Shown in pieces: positions 7,252-14,890 of a stretch of 15,050 nucleotides of DNA; within the stretch, counting starts at the first letter, position 1, and the number at the start of each line of letters is the position of its first letter. Both the position numbers and the translations under genes were made by a program. Source of the stretch: an uncultured Pseudomonadota bacterium (GTDB lineage: Bacteria > Myxococcota > UBA796); assembly GCA_913040875.1 (NCBI GenBank), contig CAJWHX010000036.1, positions 1 through 15,050 of the forward strand. The letters are read 5' to 3'. The notes under the pieces were generated by a model. It was not told the origin of the DNA, did not search any database, and saw only the letters and a program-made list of their open reading frames with translations.

Positions 7252-7947
7252 TTACAAAGACAGGGTCACAAAAGCGTTGTTGCAAAAATGAGCCAGAATG
7301 GGAAATACTACCCAGCCCGTATGCCTAGCCCACCAGCCAAGTACAATGCCGAATAAGATAAGCGGAGGTACTGCAGACCAAGTTTCAAAGTGCATCAACC
7401 CAAATAGGATCCCCGTCATCACAATCCCTTTCCACTCGCCGATCTTATCAATCATCCAAGGCAGCAAGGTACCTCTGAACAGAAGCTCTTCTGAAATGGG
7501 AGCCAGTCCAATCACCAAGACCATCGTGCAAAATTTCTCAATGGGGGTCCCATCGGACATGAGCTCTACAAGTCCCTGCTGTTGAACTTCCCCCCCCATC
7601 GACTCAAATAATTCAAGTAATAAGCCTGAACCGATCAACGAACTGACTCCAATCAACATGCTCATCCCCGTCCATTTGTAGAGATTTTTCGGAGATGGCA
7701 ATGGATTGGGGGTGCTTCCGACACCTGCTGACAGCAAATAGGTCAGTGCCAGCAGCTGATTGGTACAAGAGGTCAACACCAGTGTAAAATCAGACTGGTC
7801 AAGAATCAAATACACTCCTGTTCCGCCAAACAAAAACCAGAATGCTGCAATCCAAAATCGCAACCCATCATCCAAATGTCTAGAACGCCAACCAAACCAC
7901 ATCGCACAAAGCAACATGACTACGGTATACAAAATGGCCAAAGGCAC
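7252..7947 (-). CDS. CPBP-family intramembrane metalloprotease (CAAX/Abi)
   Basis: 231 residues with several hydrophobic helices. Signature motifs of the CPBP (Abi, type II CAAX protease) family are intact: EELLFR (E153, E154, R158), FGLMH (F182, H186) and the terminal HFCNN (H220, N224). Family members cleave inside or next to the membrane, process peptides or confer self-immunity to bacteriocins; the substrate here is unknown. It starts with GTG (no in-frame ATG between it and an upstream TGA), 38 bases after the stop of the coiled-coil gene, so the two probably form an operon. A run of eight G on the coding strand (7590-7597, codons for Met-Gly-Gly-Glu near residue 118) is a potential slippage site. 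Confidence 0.85.
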   Translation of the reverse strand: MPLAILYTVVMLLCAMWFGWRSRHLDDGLRFWIAAFWFLFGGTGVYLILDQSDFTLVLTSCTNQLLALTYLLSAGVGSTPNPLPSPKNLYKWTGMSMLIGVSSLIGSGLLLELFESMGGEVQQQGLVELMSDGTPIEKFCTMVLVIGLAPISEELLFRGTLLPWMIDKIGEWKGIVMTGILFGLMHFETWSAVPPLILFGIVLGWWARHTGWVVFPILAHFCNNAFVTLSL

Positions 7948-7985
7948 AGTATTCGTCTCATCTTTTGGGGTTCATACGTATATTT

Positions 7986-9092
7986 CTATTCTTCAGACAA
8001 CGCCAAACGACACTGATGAAGTCCCTGACCAAAAATGTTGGTGTCGTAGCAAAATACTTTAGACGGACAGGATTCTGGAATCTTTTCACGCCCACCACCA
8101 AAGATCAGCACAACAGGGTAGTTCCTCATATCAGTGTTGTAAGACCATTGACCTTCTCGAGCATCGACCTGCACTTCAATAGTGGTGGTCGACAGATGAT
8201 GCCGGACGAAATTCACAAAAACTTTTGAGACTCCCAAAACTAGTACTCGACTCCAACCTTGTAGCAAGAACTCTGTAACAACCTCTCGCATCTCAGCGGA
8301 CAAATCAACTCCTCCACTCAGTTCGCATTTATCATTGTCTACGGGAATACATACACCTGGGATTGAAGAGGTGTCTCGAATACCCTCAGAAATCAAGTGA
8401 ACTTTATCCGTCAAAAAGGACCGCGTGGATTCCTTTTGTACCAGCGCATCTTTCCAAAGAGCCCAGCTGTATTGTGAGTTCCCGACAGCCTGAAAAAATC
8501 CAATATACTCTCCATGGGTTCTCAAACCACGCTCATTGAGTAAGGTCGTCAGCAATATCGAATCCGAGCCTTCCATATGGGTCTGCTTTTGCTTTTCAAT
8601 CGCATCTGACAGACGCTCCACCTCATCTTTTGTGACCCTGAGCTCTTCCTGTTCCGCGGCAGACTGTTGCTTGACCTGAAGAAGTTCAGCCTTCAATCTC
8701 TCAATTTCCTCTTTGAGTGGGGCTGACTTGGATTGAAGTTCGAGACGTTCTGTTCCAAACTTGGCTTCCAATTCTTCGCGTTCTTTTACCCAAGTCACTC
8801 GAGCCGCCTGATGATCTTCTTTAAGGCTTTCCAGCTCTGCTTGCACACGTTTAAAGTCTTCTTCTTGCTGGAGCCACTGCTCCAAATCTTGACTGTCCAC
8901 CTCCGGTTCCAAAGTCTCTTCTGGTTGAACTTCAGGTTCTTTTTGCTTTGGTGGTGGAACATTGGATTTTTTGAGGGATTCTTTGGGCTTAGACGGTTTT
9001 ACTTTGGGCGCAGAGGACTCTACGCCAAACATATCGTCAAAATCAAGTCCCAAGGCGTCTAATTGACGAACTTTATTATTTTTGCGTCCCAT
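7986..9092 (-). CDS. Coiled-coil protein with unrecognised C-terminal domain
   Basis: 368 residues. Layout: a short basic start; a conserved-looking acidic helix (LDALGLDFDDMFG, 11-23); a disordered Pro/Lys/Glu linker (about 27-66); a long heptad-like coiled coil (about 68-172, rich in Glu, Lys, Gln, Leu); then a globular domain (about 177-368). In the last third, SRVLVLGVSKVF and VVLIFGGG look like the parallel strands of a Rossmann-type alpha/beta fold, but I cannot name a family. No membrane segment or signal peptide. Start ATG at 9092 has GGAG six bases upstream. It precedes the CPBP protease gene by 38 bases. The design (coiled coil plus sensor-like domain) suggests a structural or scaffolding role, which is inference. 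Confidence 0.8.
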   Translation of the reverse strand: MGRKNNKVRQLDALGLDFDDMFGVESSAPKVKPSKPKESLKKSNVPPPKQKEPEVQPEETLEPEVDSQDLEQWLQQEEDFKRVQAELESLKEDHQAARVTWVKEREELEAKFGTERLELQSKSAPLKEEIERLKAELLQVKQQSAAEQEELRVTKDEVERLSDAIEKQKQTHMEGSDSILLTTLLNERGLRTHGEYIGFFQAVGNSQYSWALWKDALVQKESTRSFLTDKVHLISEGIRDTSSIPGVCIPVDNDKCELSGGVDLSAEMREVVTEFLLQGWSRVLVLGVSKVFVNFVRHHLSTTTIEVQVDAREGQWSYNTDMRNYPVVLIFGGGREKIPESCPSKVFCYDTNIFGQGLHQCRLALSEE

Positions 9093-9192
9093 GTCTTCTC
9101 CAATTGGCGATGCTCATACTCAAATTTCGTAGCCCATACAGCATCAAAAATCAACGTTTTATCCAGTTGCTCATTGCTGAATGTATATAGAT
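9093..9192. other. Intergenic stretch upstream of the coiled-coil gene
   Basis: One hundred bases with no gene. It holds the GGAG ribosome binding site of the coiled-coil gene. A TTGATT hexamer on the minus strand could be a -35, but the matching -10 (TACGAA) is poor. No strong terminator stem with a U-tract is visible, so read-through from the ppk operon is possible. Confidence 0.4.
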
Positions 9193-10098
9193 TCAAATCG
9201 GAATATTTTTCACAACCAACTCATGTGGATAGACGATGGGATTGACTCGGACACTGGTAATCAAGGCGTCATACGGAGCCTCGATGACCTCTAAAATCTC
9301 CCCACCCACAACATGTTGAATGGTTCCGAGCAGGGTTCCTGCAGCAACCTTCTGTCCGACTTCCACACGCGGCAAGAAAAATCCTCCGTGCTGAGTGCGA
9401 ACTTCTGACATTTTCCCTTCAAACTCAATTGTATCTGCAGGTGGTAGCAATACATCTTTGACTATCCCTACCGCACTCAACCAGTATCTGAGAACGCGTT
9501 GCATAGAATCGATGGTTGCCGAGTGCACTGTATTCCCACTACCACCAGTACAGTACAGCACTTTTTGACCGCGCTGGCGGCATTGACCCAATAGACTGAC
9601 CTTACCATCGATCTCGGATTGTATCCAAACAAGGGGGGCGCCCAACCCAGAACATACGTCACGCTCAGACTCCAAGCACCTAAGCTGAACCAAATCACAC
9701 ACGTGCTCAGCCCCAGTGTGCACACTGACAACCCAATCGCACGGTTTTAAGGCTTCAAATACTGCGCTGGCTATTCGCTCAGAAGCAGAGCCATTCTGAT
9801 TGCCGGGAAACCATCGATTGATATCTCGATGGTCAAGAGGGTTGTTTTTACTGGTTTCATCCAGTCCCATACGGTTGATCACAGGGAAAATGTCAATACA
9901 GCCTTCGATGGTTGCCGAGGTCAGTTGTGACACCAATTGATTGACCGCGCAAACTCCGCCCACTTCATTTCCGTGCAAGCCAGCCACGATTGCCACATGT
10001 TTACCAGAACTGGGGTCACCGAAACGAAGTCTATGAATCTCTACAGAGTCTCGAAACGGAGCCTCCAATGACAAAATGACTTCAGATTTGAGGGTCAC
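9193..10098 (-). CDS. Succinylglutamate desuccinylase/aspartoacylase family protein (active-site intact)
   Basis: 301 residues, M14-like zinc hydrolase of the AstE/AspA group. Zinc ligands are present: H42 and E45 in AGLHGNEVGG, and H127 in VSVHTGAEH. The substrate-binding DINRWFPG motif (N94, R95) is also intact. The C-terminal part (about 225-301) is the usual barrel-sandwich domain (VGQKVAAGTLLG, EAPYDALITSV). Family enzymes remove acyl groups from N-acyl amino acids or peptides; the substrate is not known here. It starts with GTG inside a GTGA overlap with the upstream paralogue, with GGAGG four bases before. It is the last gene of the ATP-grasp/ppk operon. N-terminal alternatives are not needed: the start precedes the first strand by few residues. 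Confidence 0.85.
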   Translation of the reverse strand: MTLKSEVILSLEAPFRDSVEIHRLRFGDPSSGKHVAIVAGLHGNEVGGVCAVNQLVSQLTSATIEGCIDIFPVINRMGLDETSKNNPLDHRDINRWFPGNQNGSASERIASAVFEALKPCDWVVSVHTGAEHVCDLVQLRCLESERDVCSGLGAPLVWIQSEIDGKVSLLGQCRQRGQKVLYCTGGSGNTVHSATIDSMQRVLRYWLSAVGIVKDVLLPPADTIEFEGKMSEVRTQHGGFFLPRVEVGQKVAAGTLLGTIQHVVGGEILEVIEAPYDALITSVRVNPIVYPHELVVKNIPI

Positions 10099-11048
10099 AC
10101 AGCCTCCAACGCTTGAAGCCGAACTACCATATCACCTGGCGACACCACCGGTTGATTTCGCAAAGCAATGATTCTTCCCGTTCGACTAGAGGTGATCTTT
10201 TCTACCACAGCTGAGGTCCTTGGATCAAGGACCATACCAAGTAAGTCACCTGATTCCACCGTGGCATTTAACCGAGTGGAGGGTAAGAATAACCCTGCGG
10301 TATTGACCCGAGTTCGGATCACAGCATCATCCCGAACCAAAACAGGATCCTCCATCGCCATCCATGGAAATGGTAACAGCGTCTCAGGTAAAACAGTGGT
10401 ACGAGTCAAGAGATATAAACATCCATCTGAAAATATGTCTCCCACATCTTCAGTGAGACGATTGCCTTGACCGCCTTCTAGAACAATGACGTTCTCAAAT
10501 TGCTTACCCAAAGTTTTGTCCGCTATAGAGCTCGATCGACGTGTCCATACAATAGGAGTATTGCACTGACGTGCGATGTCCAATAGTGTCACACCCTCTA
10601 GAATTTCATTGTCGACTTGCGTCTCTCTAATCATCGCTTGGGGAATCTCTACAAATCCCAATCGAGCCCCACGGATCTCAACAACCAAATCCGCATGTTT
10701 CAAGTCTTCGGTGAGACGATGGGCCAATCTCGCGGGAGGATGACCATCTGCTTTGCCGGGAAATTGACGGTTTTGATCAATGTCAAACCCAGGCCAAAGT
10801 CGACGACCTTGTTCCGCTGCAAGTGGATTGATGCATGGATAAACATCTACGTAGCCTTTGAGATCGGGCTCTAAGGTGCGTAAGGCTTGCATCAGCCGAA
10901 AAGCCACTCGTATACCTTCAGGAGCATCTCCCCGTACACCAGCAACAAAAGCGACCGTCGGTCCCTCACCCGTTCCGAATCGATAGCGCTGTACAGACAA
11001 TGTCGCACCAGAAGGTGTCTGCAGCTCAAAAATATTCATAGTCTCCAT
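10095..11048 (-). CDS. AstE/AspA-family paralogue lacking zinc ligands (predicted pseudoenzyme)
   Basis: 317 residues, same fold and layout as its downstream neighbour: an AGVRGDAPEG loop, DIDQNRQFPGKADG, and a C-terminal barrel-sandwich domain (VESGDLLGMVLDP and following strands). The zinc-binding positions are replaced: R39 where His is expected, A42 for Glu, and R126 (VEIRGA) for the second His. The NRxFPG substrate motif remains (N93, R94). It is therefore unlikely to be a zinc hydrolase and may regulate or partner the intact paralogue. The ATG at 11048 directly follows the TAA of ppk, with GGAG five bases upstream; the second ATG at codon 4 has poor spacing. The neighbouring gene overlaps by GTGA, so the two proteins are likely made in fixed ratio. 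Confidence 0.8.
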   Translation of the reverse strand: METMNIFELQTPSGATLSVQRYRFGTGEGPTVAFVAGVRGDAPEGIRVAFRLMQALRTLEPDLKGYVDVYPCINPLAAEQGRRLWPGFDIDQNRQFPGKADGHPPARLAHRLTEDLKHADLVVEIRGARLGFVEIPQAMIRETQVDNEILEGVTLLDIARQCNTPIVWTRRSSSIADKTLGKQFENVIVLEGGQGNRLTEDVGDIFSDGCLYLLTRTTVLPETLLPFPWMAMEDPVLVRDDAVIRTRVNTAGLFLPSTRLNATVESGDLLGMVLDPRTSAVVEKITSSRTGRIIALRNQPVVSPGDMVVRLQALEAV

Positions 11049-13115
11049 TTACTCTCCGAGATCATCCATCAAGTACTGTTGCGAACCAAAAGGCGGCTCG
11101 GAGTCTTCAACCTTCTGATAGGTACCGTCTCCAAGCAACCGCCACGACTGTTGATTGTCTTTCCAAAAGACAGACTCCATCTCAAACAAAATGCGTTTGC
11201 GGAGTTTGTTGCTCAAAATGGGGCAGCAGACTTCGACACGCTTGTGAAGATTTCGCTCCATCCAGTCACTGGAAGCAATGTAAACCTCACCACTCGAAAA
11301 GGCATAGGCACGATGATGTTCAAGCATTCGGCCTAAAATAGATCGGACCTCAATATTTTCTGACAAGCCTAGCACACCTGGTCTCAGACAGCAAATTCCA
11401 CGAACAAGCAACCGAATCTTCACACCGGCTTGAGAGGCTGCGTACAGATCTCGAATGATGATTTCATCGCTGAGAGAGTTCATCTTTGCGATGATCCAAG
11501 CGGGCTCACCCTTCTTAGCCCTCGCTGTTTCTTTGGCTATCCATTTCCGCAAGGAGGGAAATAGTGTAAATGGAGACTGATAAAGGCGCTTGAGCTGAGA
11601 TACCTTCCCTAGCCCCGTCAGCTGCATGAACACCTTGTGAACGTCTTCAGTGATTTCTGGATGAGAGGTCAACAGCGAATAGTCAGTGTACAGTCTGGCG
11701 TTGTTGACATGGTAATTACCGGTACCAATGTGAGCATAACGTTTCAGCCCACCCTCTTCTCTACGAACTAGGAGCATCAATTTGGCGTGGCACTTATATC
11801 CAACGATCCCATACACCACTTTTACTCCAGCCTGAATGAGACGCTGAGCAAAGTGAATGTTGTCGGCTTCATCAAATCGGGCTCGCAGTTCGACAACTGC
11901 CGTCACATCCTTATTGTGGCGTGCCGCCTCTACCAGAGCATCAATGAGCGAGGACTTCGCCCCCACTCTATACAAGGTCATTTTAATAGCGAGAACATTG
12001 GGGTCTTCGACAGCTCTCCAAGCCATTTCCACAACCGGATCAAAAGAACGATAGGGATGGTGAAGGAGAAAATCTTCTTTACTAATGAGAGACAATACAT
12101 CTCGCTGTCCATTTAGTTTCTCTGGAACCCCTGGGGAGAACGGAGCAAATTTCAAATCTGGTCGATCCACTAAATTAACCCAAGAGCCAAGACGATGGGT
12201 GTTGACCAAACCGTCGACTCGAAAGACTTCTTCGTCCCCCAAATCATACTGCTCCACCAAAAATTGTTGCAATTCTGCCGGGCAATTGTTCGATACTTCC
12301 AAACGAACACTCTCCCCAAAATTCCGACCGTGCAGTTGCCCTTTCAAAGCTTTCAAGAGATCTTCCACCTCTTCTTCGTCAACAAACATATCCGCATTGC
12401 GAGTCACTCGAAATTGATAACAGCCTTTGACCTTCATACCGGGGAACAGCTCATTTGAGTGAGCATGAATTACGGAGGAAAGAAGGACAAAATGTAAATT
12501 TCCAGAGTCGTCTAAGTCCGGCAGCTTGATAATGCGCGGCAAACAGCGAGGAACTGGTAAAATGGCCATCGTAGACTCACGTCCAAATGCATCCTTACCT
12601 TTGAGAGACAAAATAAAGTTGAGCGATTTGTTTTCTACATTGGGTATTGGGTGTGCTGGATCGAGTCCCAGTGGTGTCAGCACTGGAAAGACTTGCTTCT
12701 CAAAGTACTCTTTCAACCACACTTGTTGCCTTTTATTCCATTCTGAGCGACGCCATAGATAGACACCTCGCTCTCGAAGAGCCGGAAATATCAAATCGTT
12801 GAGCACTTGATACTGTTCTTGTACAAGTTCAGCACTGTCTTTTCGGATGGCAGAAAGTAGTTCTCTAGGTGTGATGCCATCCGACTTTTTCATCGAAAGA
12901 TCAGCTGCAAGACGGCGTTTAACCCCTGCCACACGGACCTCAAAGAACTCGTCTAGATTGCTAGATACGATCGAGATGTATCGCAAACGCTCCAAGAGTG
13001 GAATCGACCCCATCTTTGCCAGTTCAAGTACACGTTTATTAAAAGCAATGGTCGAGAGTTCACGATTGATCAAAGTCTGATTGGGTTCAGTCTCATTCAA
13101 ACCTTTAGCGTTCAT
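11049..13115 (-). CDS. ppk1: Polyphosphate kinase 1
   Basis: Catalyses reversible transfer of the gamma-phosphate of ATP to inorganic polyphosphate. All PPK1 domains are recognisable: the N domain (NRELSTIAFNKRVLELA, SNLDEFFEVRVAG), the head domain, and both catalytic C domains with RDVLS, HHPYRSFDPV, LYRVGAKSSLI, VELRARFDEADNI and HIGTGNYHVNNARLYTDYS. The phosphorylated His is in GYKCHAKL (H443 from this start) and the second active-site His in LEHHRAY (H600). Length (688 residues) fits the family. The frame can start at 13154 in an ATGA overlap with the ATP-grasp gene, adding 13 non-conserved residues, but that ATG lacks a ribosome binding site, whereas the ATG at 13115 has TGGAG seven bases upstream; I prefer 13115. 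It is second in the operon. Confidence 0.95.
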   Translation of the reverse strand: MNAKGLNETEPNQTLINRELSTIAFNKRVLELAKMGSIPLLERLRYISIVSSNLDEFFEVRVAGVKRRLAADLSMKKSDGITPRELLSAIRKDSAELVQEQYQVLNDLIFPALRERGVYLWRRSEWNKRQQVWLKEYFEKQVFPVLTPLGLDPAHPIPNVENKSLNFILSLKGKDAFGRESTMAILPVPRCLPRIIKLPDLDDSGNLHFVLLSSVIHAHSNELFPGMKVKGCYQFRVTRNADMFVDEEEVEDLLKALKGQLHGRNFGESVRLEVSNNCPAELQQFLVEQYDLGDEEVFRVDGLVNTHRLGSWVNLVDRPDLKFAPFSPGVPEKLNGQRDVLSLISKEDFLLHHPYRSFDPVVEMAWRAVEDPNVLAIKMTLYRVGAKSSLIDALVEAARHNKDVTAVVELRARFDEADNIHFAQRLIQAGVKVVYGIVGYKCHAKLMLLVRREEGGLKRYAHIGTGNYHVNNARLYTDYSLLTSHPEITEDVHKVFMQLTGLGKVSQLKRLYQSPFTLFPSLRKWIAKETARAKKGEPAWIIAKMNSLSDEIIIRDLYAASQAGVKIRLLVRGICCLRPGVLGLSENIEVRSILGRMLEHHRAYAFSSGEVYIASSDWMERNLHKRVEVCCPILSNKLRKRILFEMESVFWKDNQQSWRLLGDGTYQKVEDSEPPFGSQQYLMDDLGE

Positions 13116-13150
13116 TTCGATACTCCAGTTGATGCCTCTACTCTCTATAG

Positions 13151-14041
13151 TCATAACCGATTCGTGACCCGTTCATAGAGACTCAACAGCTCTTCCAACA
13201 AAAGCCTACCAGACATCTCGGTTGAGTGACGAAAGAAAAGAGACGGCTCAATCATTTCCACTTCATTGATGACAAACTGACCGTCGCTTATTTTCAAAAA
13301 GTCCATACGAGTCACGAGAACCTCTGAAAATCGGTCTTGCAGATACTGAAGCGTCATTTCTGCGACCTGCATCATCTCTGGGTATTCAGTCGATTCAATA
13401 GAATGATCTGAAGCACCATAATCATCTTGCACACGATAATCTCCCTGTACGGGTATCTTCTGTACACAGTGGGACAATCTCTGTCCAAAGTAGATGACGG
13501 AGTATTCTCCAACTGTCTCCACTGTTTCCAAATAGGGTTGGAACATCATTCTTTCGCCTTTGGCTATGAGTTCGTTTAGCCACTCTTGTACATTGCCAAC
13601 TTCATCGATCGTAAATCGCTTGGTGTCCACAGCACAGGCTCCGATCACAGGCTTCAGGAACCCTCGTGTCCACCCCCGCTCGGTCATTACATTTTTCAAA
13701 TCTATATCACCATCTATCCAAACAGTTGGCGCAATTAAAATCCCATATTCTTCTAGATCCTGTAGGTAGGTCTTCTCAAGATTCCACTCCACAATATCTA
13801 TTGGATTGAACAAACGTGTCTGAGAGGCAATCTCTTTTAGTCGATCCAAAAACTCTTCTCGGCGATCCACGTAATCCCATGTTGTACGAATCAACGCTGC
13901 ATCAAAGATAGACCAATCAATATCAGAATCCCAAGCCACTACAGACCATTCAATCCCCGAACGATCAAGCGCCTCATGAAAGAACCGATCGTCCTCTTCC
14001 CATGTTGGAAGATTTGTACATGTCAGAAGTGCCAGTTTCAT
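13151..14041 (-). CDS. ATP-grasp ligase, DcsG / glutathione-synthetase-like
   Basis: 296 residues. An N-terminal pre-ATP-grasp domain (LLTCTNLPTWEEDDRFF, LIRTTWDYVDRREEF, FNPIDIVEWNLEKTYL) is followed by an ATP-grasp fold: K90 and K130 (FLKPVIGA) for ATP, QPYLETVETVGEYSV, GDYRVQDDYGAS, and the magnesium-binding D247 and E260/E262 (RMDF, NEVEMIEPSLFF). The opening segments resemble DcsG, the D-cycloserine synthetase of Streptomyces, and similar hypothetical proteins. The enzyme should join a carboxylate to an amine or similar nucleophile through an acyl phosphate; the substrate is unknown. It is the first gene of the operon with ppk1 and the two AstE-like genes. The start ATG at 14041 has only a weak GGGAT upstream. 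Stop overlaps the longest ppk1 frame. Confidence 0.8.
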   Translation of the reverse strand: MKLALLTCTNLPTWEEDDRFFHEALDRSGIEWSVVAWDSDIDWSIFDAALIRTTWDYVDRREEFLDRLKEIASQTRLFNPIDIVEWNLEKTYLQDLEEYGILIAPTVWIDGDIDLKNVMTERGWTRGFLKPVIGACAVDTKRFTIDEVGNVQEWLNELIAKGERMMFQPYLETVETVGEYSVIYFGQRLSHCVQKIPVQGDYRVQDDYGASDHSIESTEYPEMMQVAEMTLQYLQDRFSEVLVTRMDFLKISDGQFVINEVEMIEPSLFFRHSTEMSGRLLLEELLSLYERVTNRL

Positions 14042-14164
14042 AGAGCATCAATCCCGTTTTGAATGTTGACAATAGAGCCTTCTTACCTTACAGAATTCCA
14101 TCACAAATGTACACGATGAAATACTGTGGTGTACACCCTGTAACAATCCCGTTTTGGAGTGGGT
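14042..14164. promoter_or_regulatory. Divergent control region between the ATP-grasp/ppk operon and scoAB
   Basis: Divergent 123-base gap with several candidate signals. A perfect 13-base direct repeat, CAATCCCGTTTTG, lies at 14049-14061 and 14144-14156, one copy beside each start. Two TGTACA boxes (14108-14113 and 14130-14135) have centres 22 bases apart; the second is inside a perfect 10-base palindrome GGTGTACACC (14128-14137). They look like paired sites for a dimeric regulator. Minus-strand promoter signals are weak (TTGTTA, 17 bases, TATTTC, with the palindrome in the spacer). Confidence 0.5.
14066..14094 (+). promoter_or_regulatory. Possible promoter of scoAB
   Basis: A perfect -35 TTGACA (14066-14071) is followed, 17 bases on, by TACAGA (14089-14094), a poor -10. 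The start would lie near 14101, just upstream of the two TGTACA boxes, so a regulator bound there could block elongation. Confidence 0.35.
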
Positions 14165-14863
14165 ATGAACAAAGTATATGCAAGTGCTGCGCAAGCCATT
14201 TTTGACATGACCGATGACGTCACCTTGATGAGTGGTGGCTTTGGTCTGTGTGGAAACCCTGAAGATCTCATTCGTGCCCTCAATGTAAAAGGATGCACTG
14301 GTCTAACTGTTATATCGAACAACTGCGGTGTTGATGACAAAGGATTGGGCATCTTGCTTGCCGATACCCAAATCAAAAAAATGATTTCCAGTTACGTGGG
14401 TGAAAACCAAAATTTTGCCAATCAGTTCTTGTCTGGAGAGTTGGAAGTGGATTTGGTACCACAAGGTACACTCGCCGAGCGAATCCGTGCTGGTGGCGCT
14501 GGAATACCCGCATTTTACACACCTACTGGAGTAGGCACCTTGGTTGCAGAAGGAAAAGAAGAGCGAATATTCAACGGTAAAAAGTACATCATGGAAGAGG
14601 CTCTCACCGCTGACTTTGCCTTTGTGAAAGCGTGGAAAGGAGACACACATGGAAACCTCATTTTCCGCTCTACAGCCCGAAACTTCAACCCGATGATGGC
14701 TACCGCCGGTAAAATAACCATCGCAGAAGTCGAAGAGTTGGTTCCTGCAGGAGAATTGGATGCCAATGAAATCCATACACCAGGCATTTTCGTTCAGCGT
14801 GTCGTTAAAGCGACCGACTATGAAAAGCCCATCGAACAACGCACCATTCGTTCACGCGACTAA
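14165..14863 (+). CDS. scoA: 3-oxoacid CoA-transferase subunit A
   Basis: 232 residues, family I CoA-transferase alpha subunit. It moves CoA from succinyl-CoA to a 3-oxo acid such as acetoacetate, in ketone-body or leucine breakdown, as a heterodimer with subunit B. The signature DDVTLMSGGFGLCGNPEDL matches the family I alpha pattern (GGF-x3-G-x-P), and GGAGIPAFYTPTGVGT, ARNFNPMMATAG and the final EIHTPGIFVQRVV are hallmarks. The frame opens with a GTG at 14159, but the ATG at 14165 has GGAG five bases upstream and starts MNKVYASA, so I use it. The scoB start follows 27 bases after the stop. Regulation probably involves the palindromes upstream. Confidence 0.93.
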   Translation: MNKVYASAAQAIFDMTDDVTLMSGGFGLCGNPEDLIRALNVKGCTGLTVISNNCGVDDKGLGILLADTQIKKMISSYVGENQNFANQFLSGELEVDLVPQGTLAERIRAGGAGIPAFYTPTGVGTLVAEGKEERIFNGKKYIMEEALTADFAFVKAWKGDTHGNLIFRSTARNFNPMMATAGKITIAEVEELVPAGELDANEIHTPGIFVQRVVKATDYEKPIEQRTIRSRD

Positions 14864-14890
14864 CTAGAATTCAATATTTAGGAGAATCCC

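Noticed and set aside
14303..14839. 178-codon minus-strand open frame opposite scoA
   Set aside because: Antisense shadow of a clearly conserved gene; Cys/Phe/Ser-rich and without similarity to anything I recognise.
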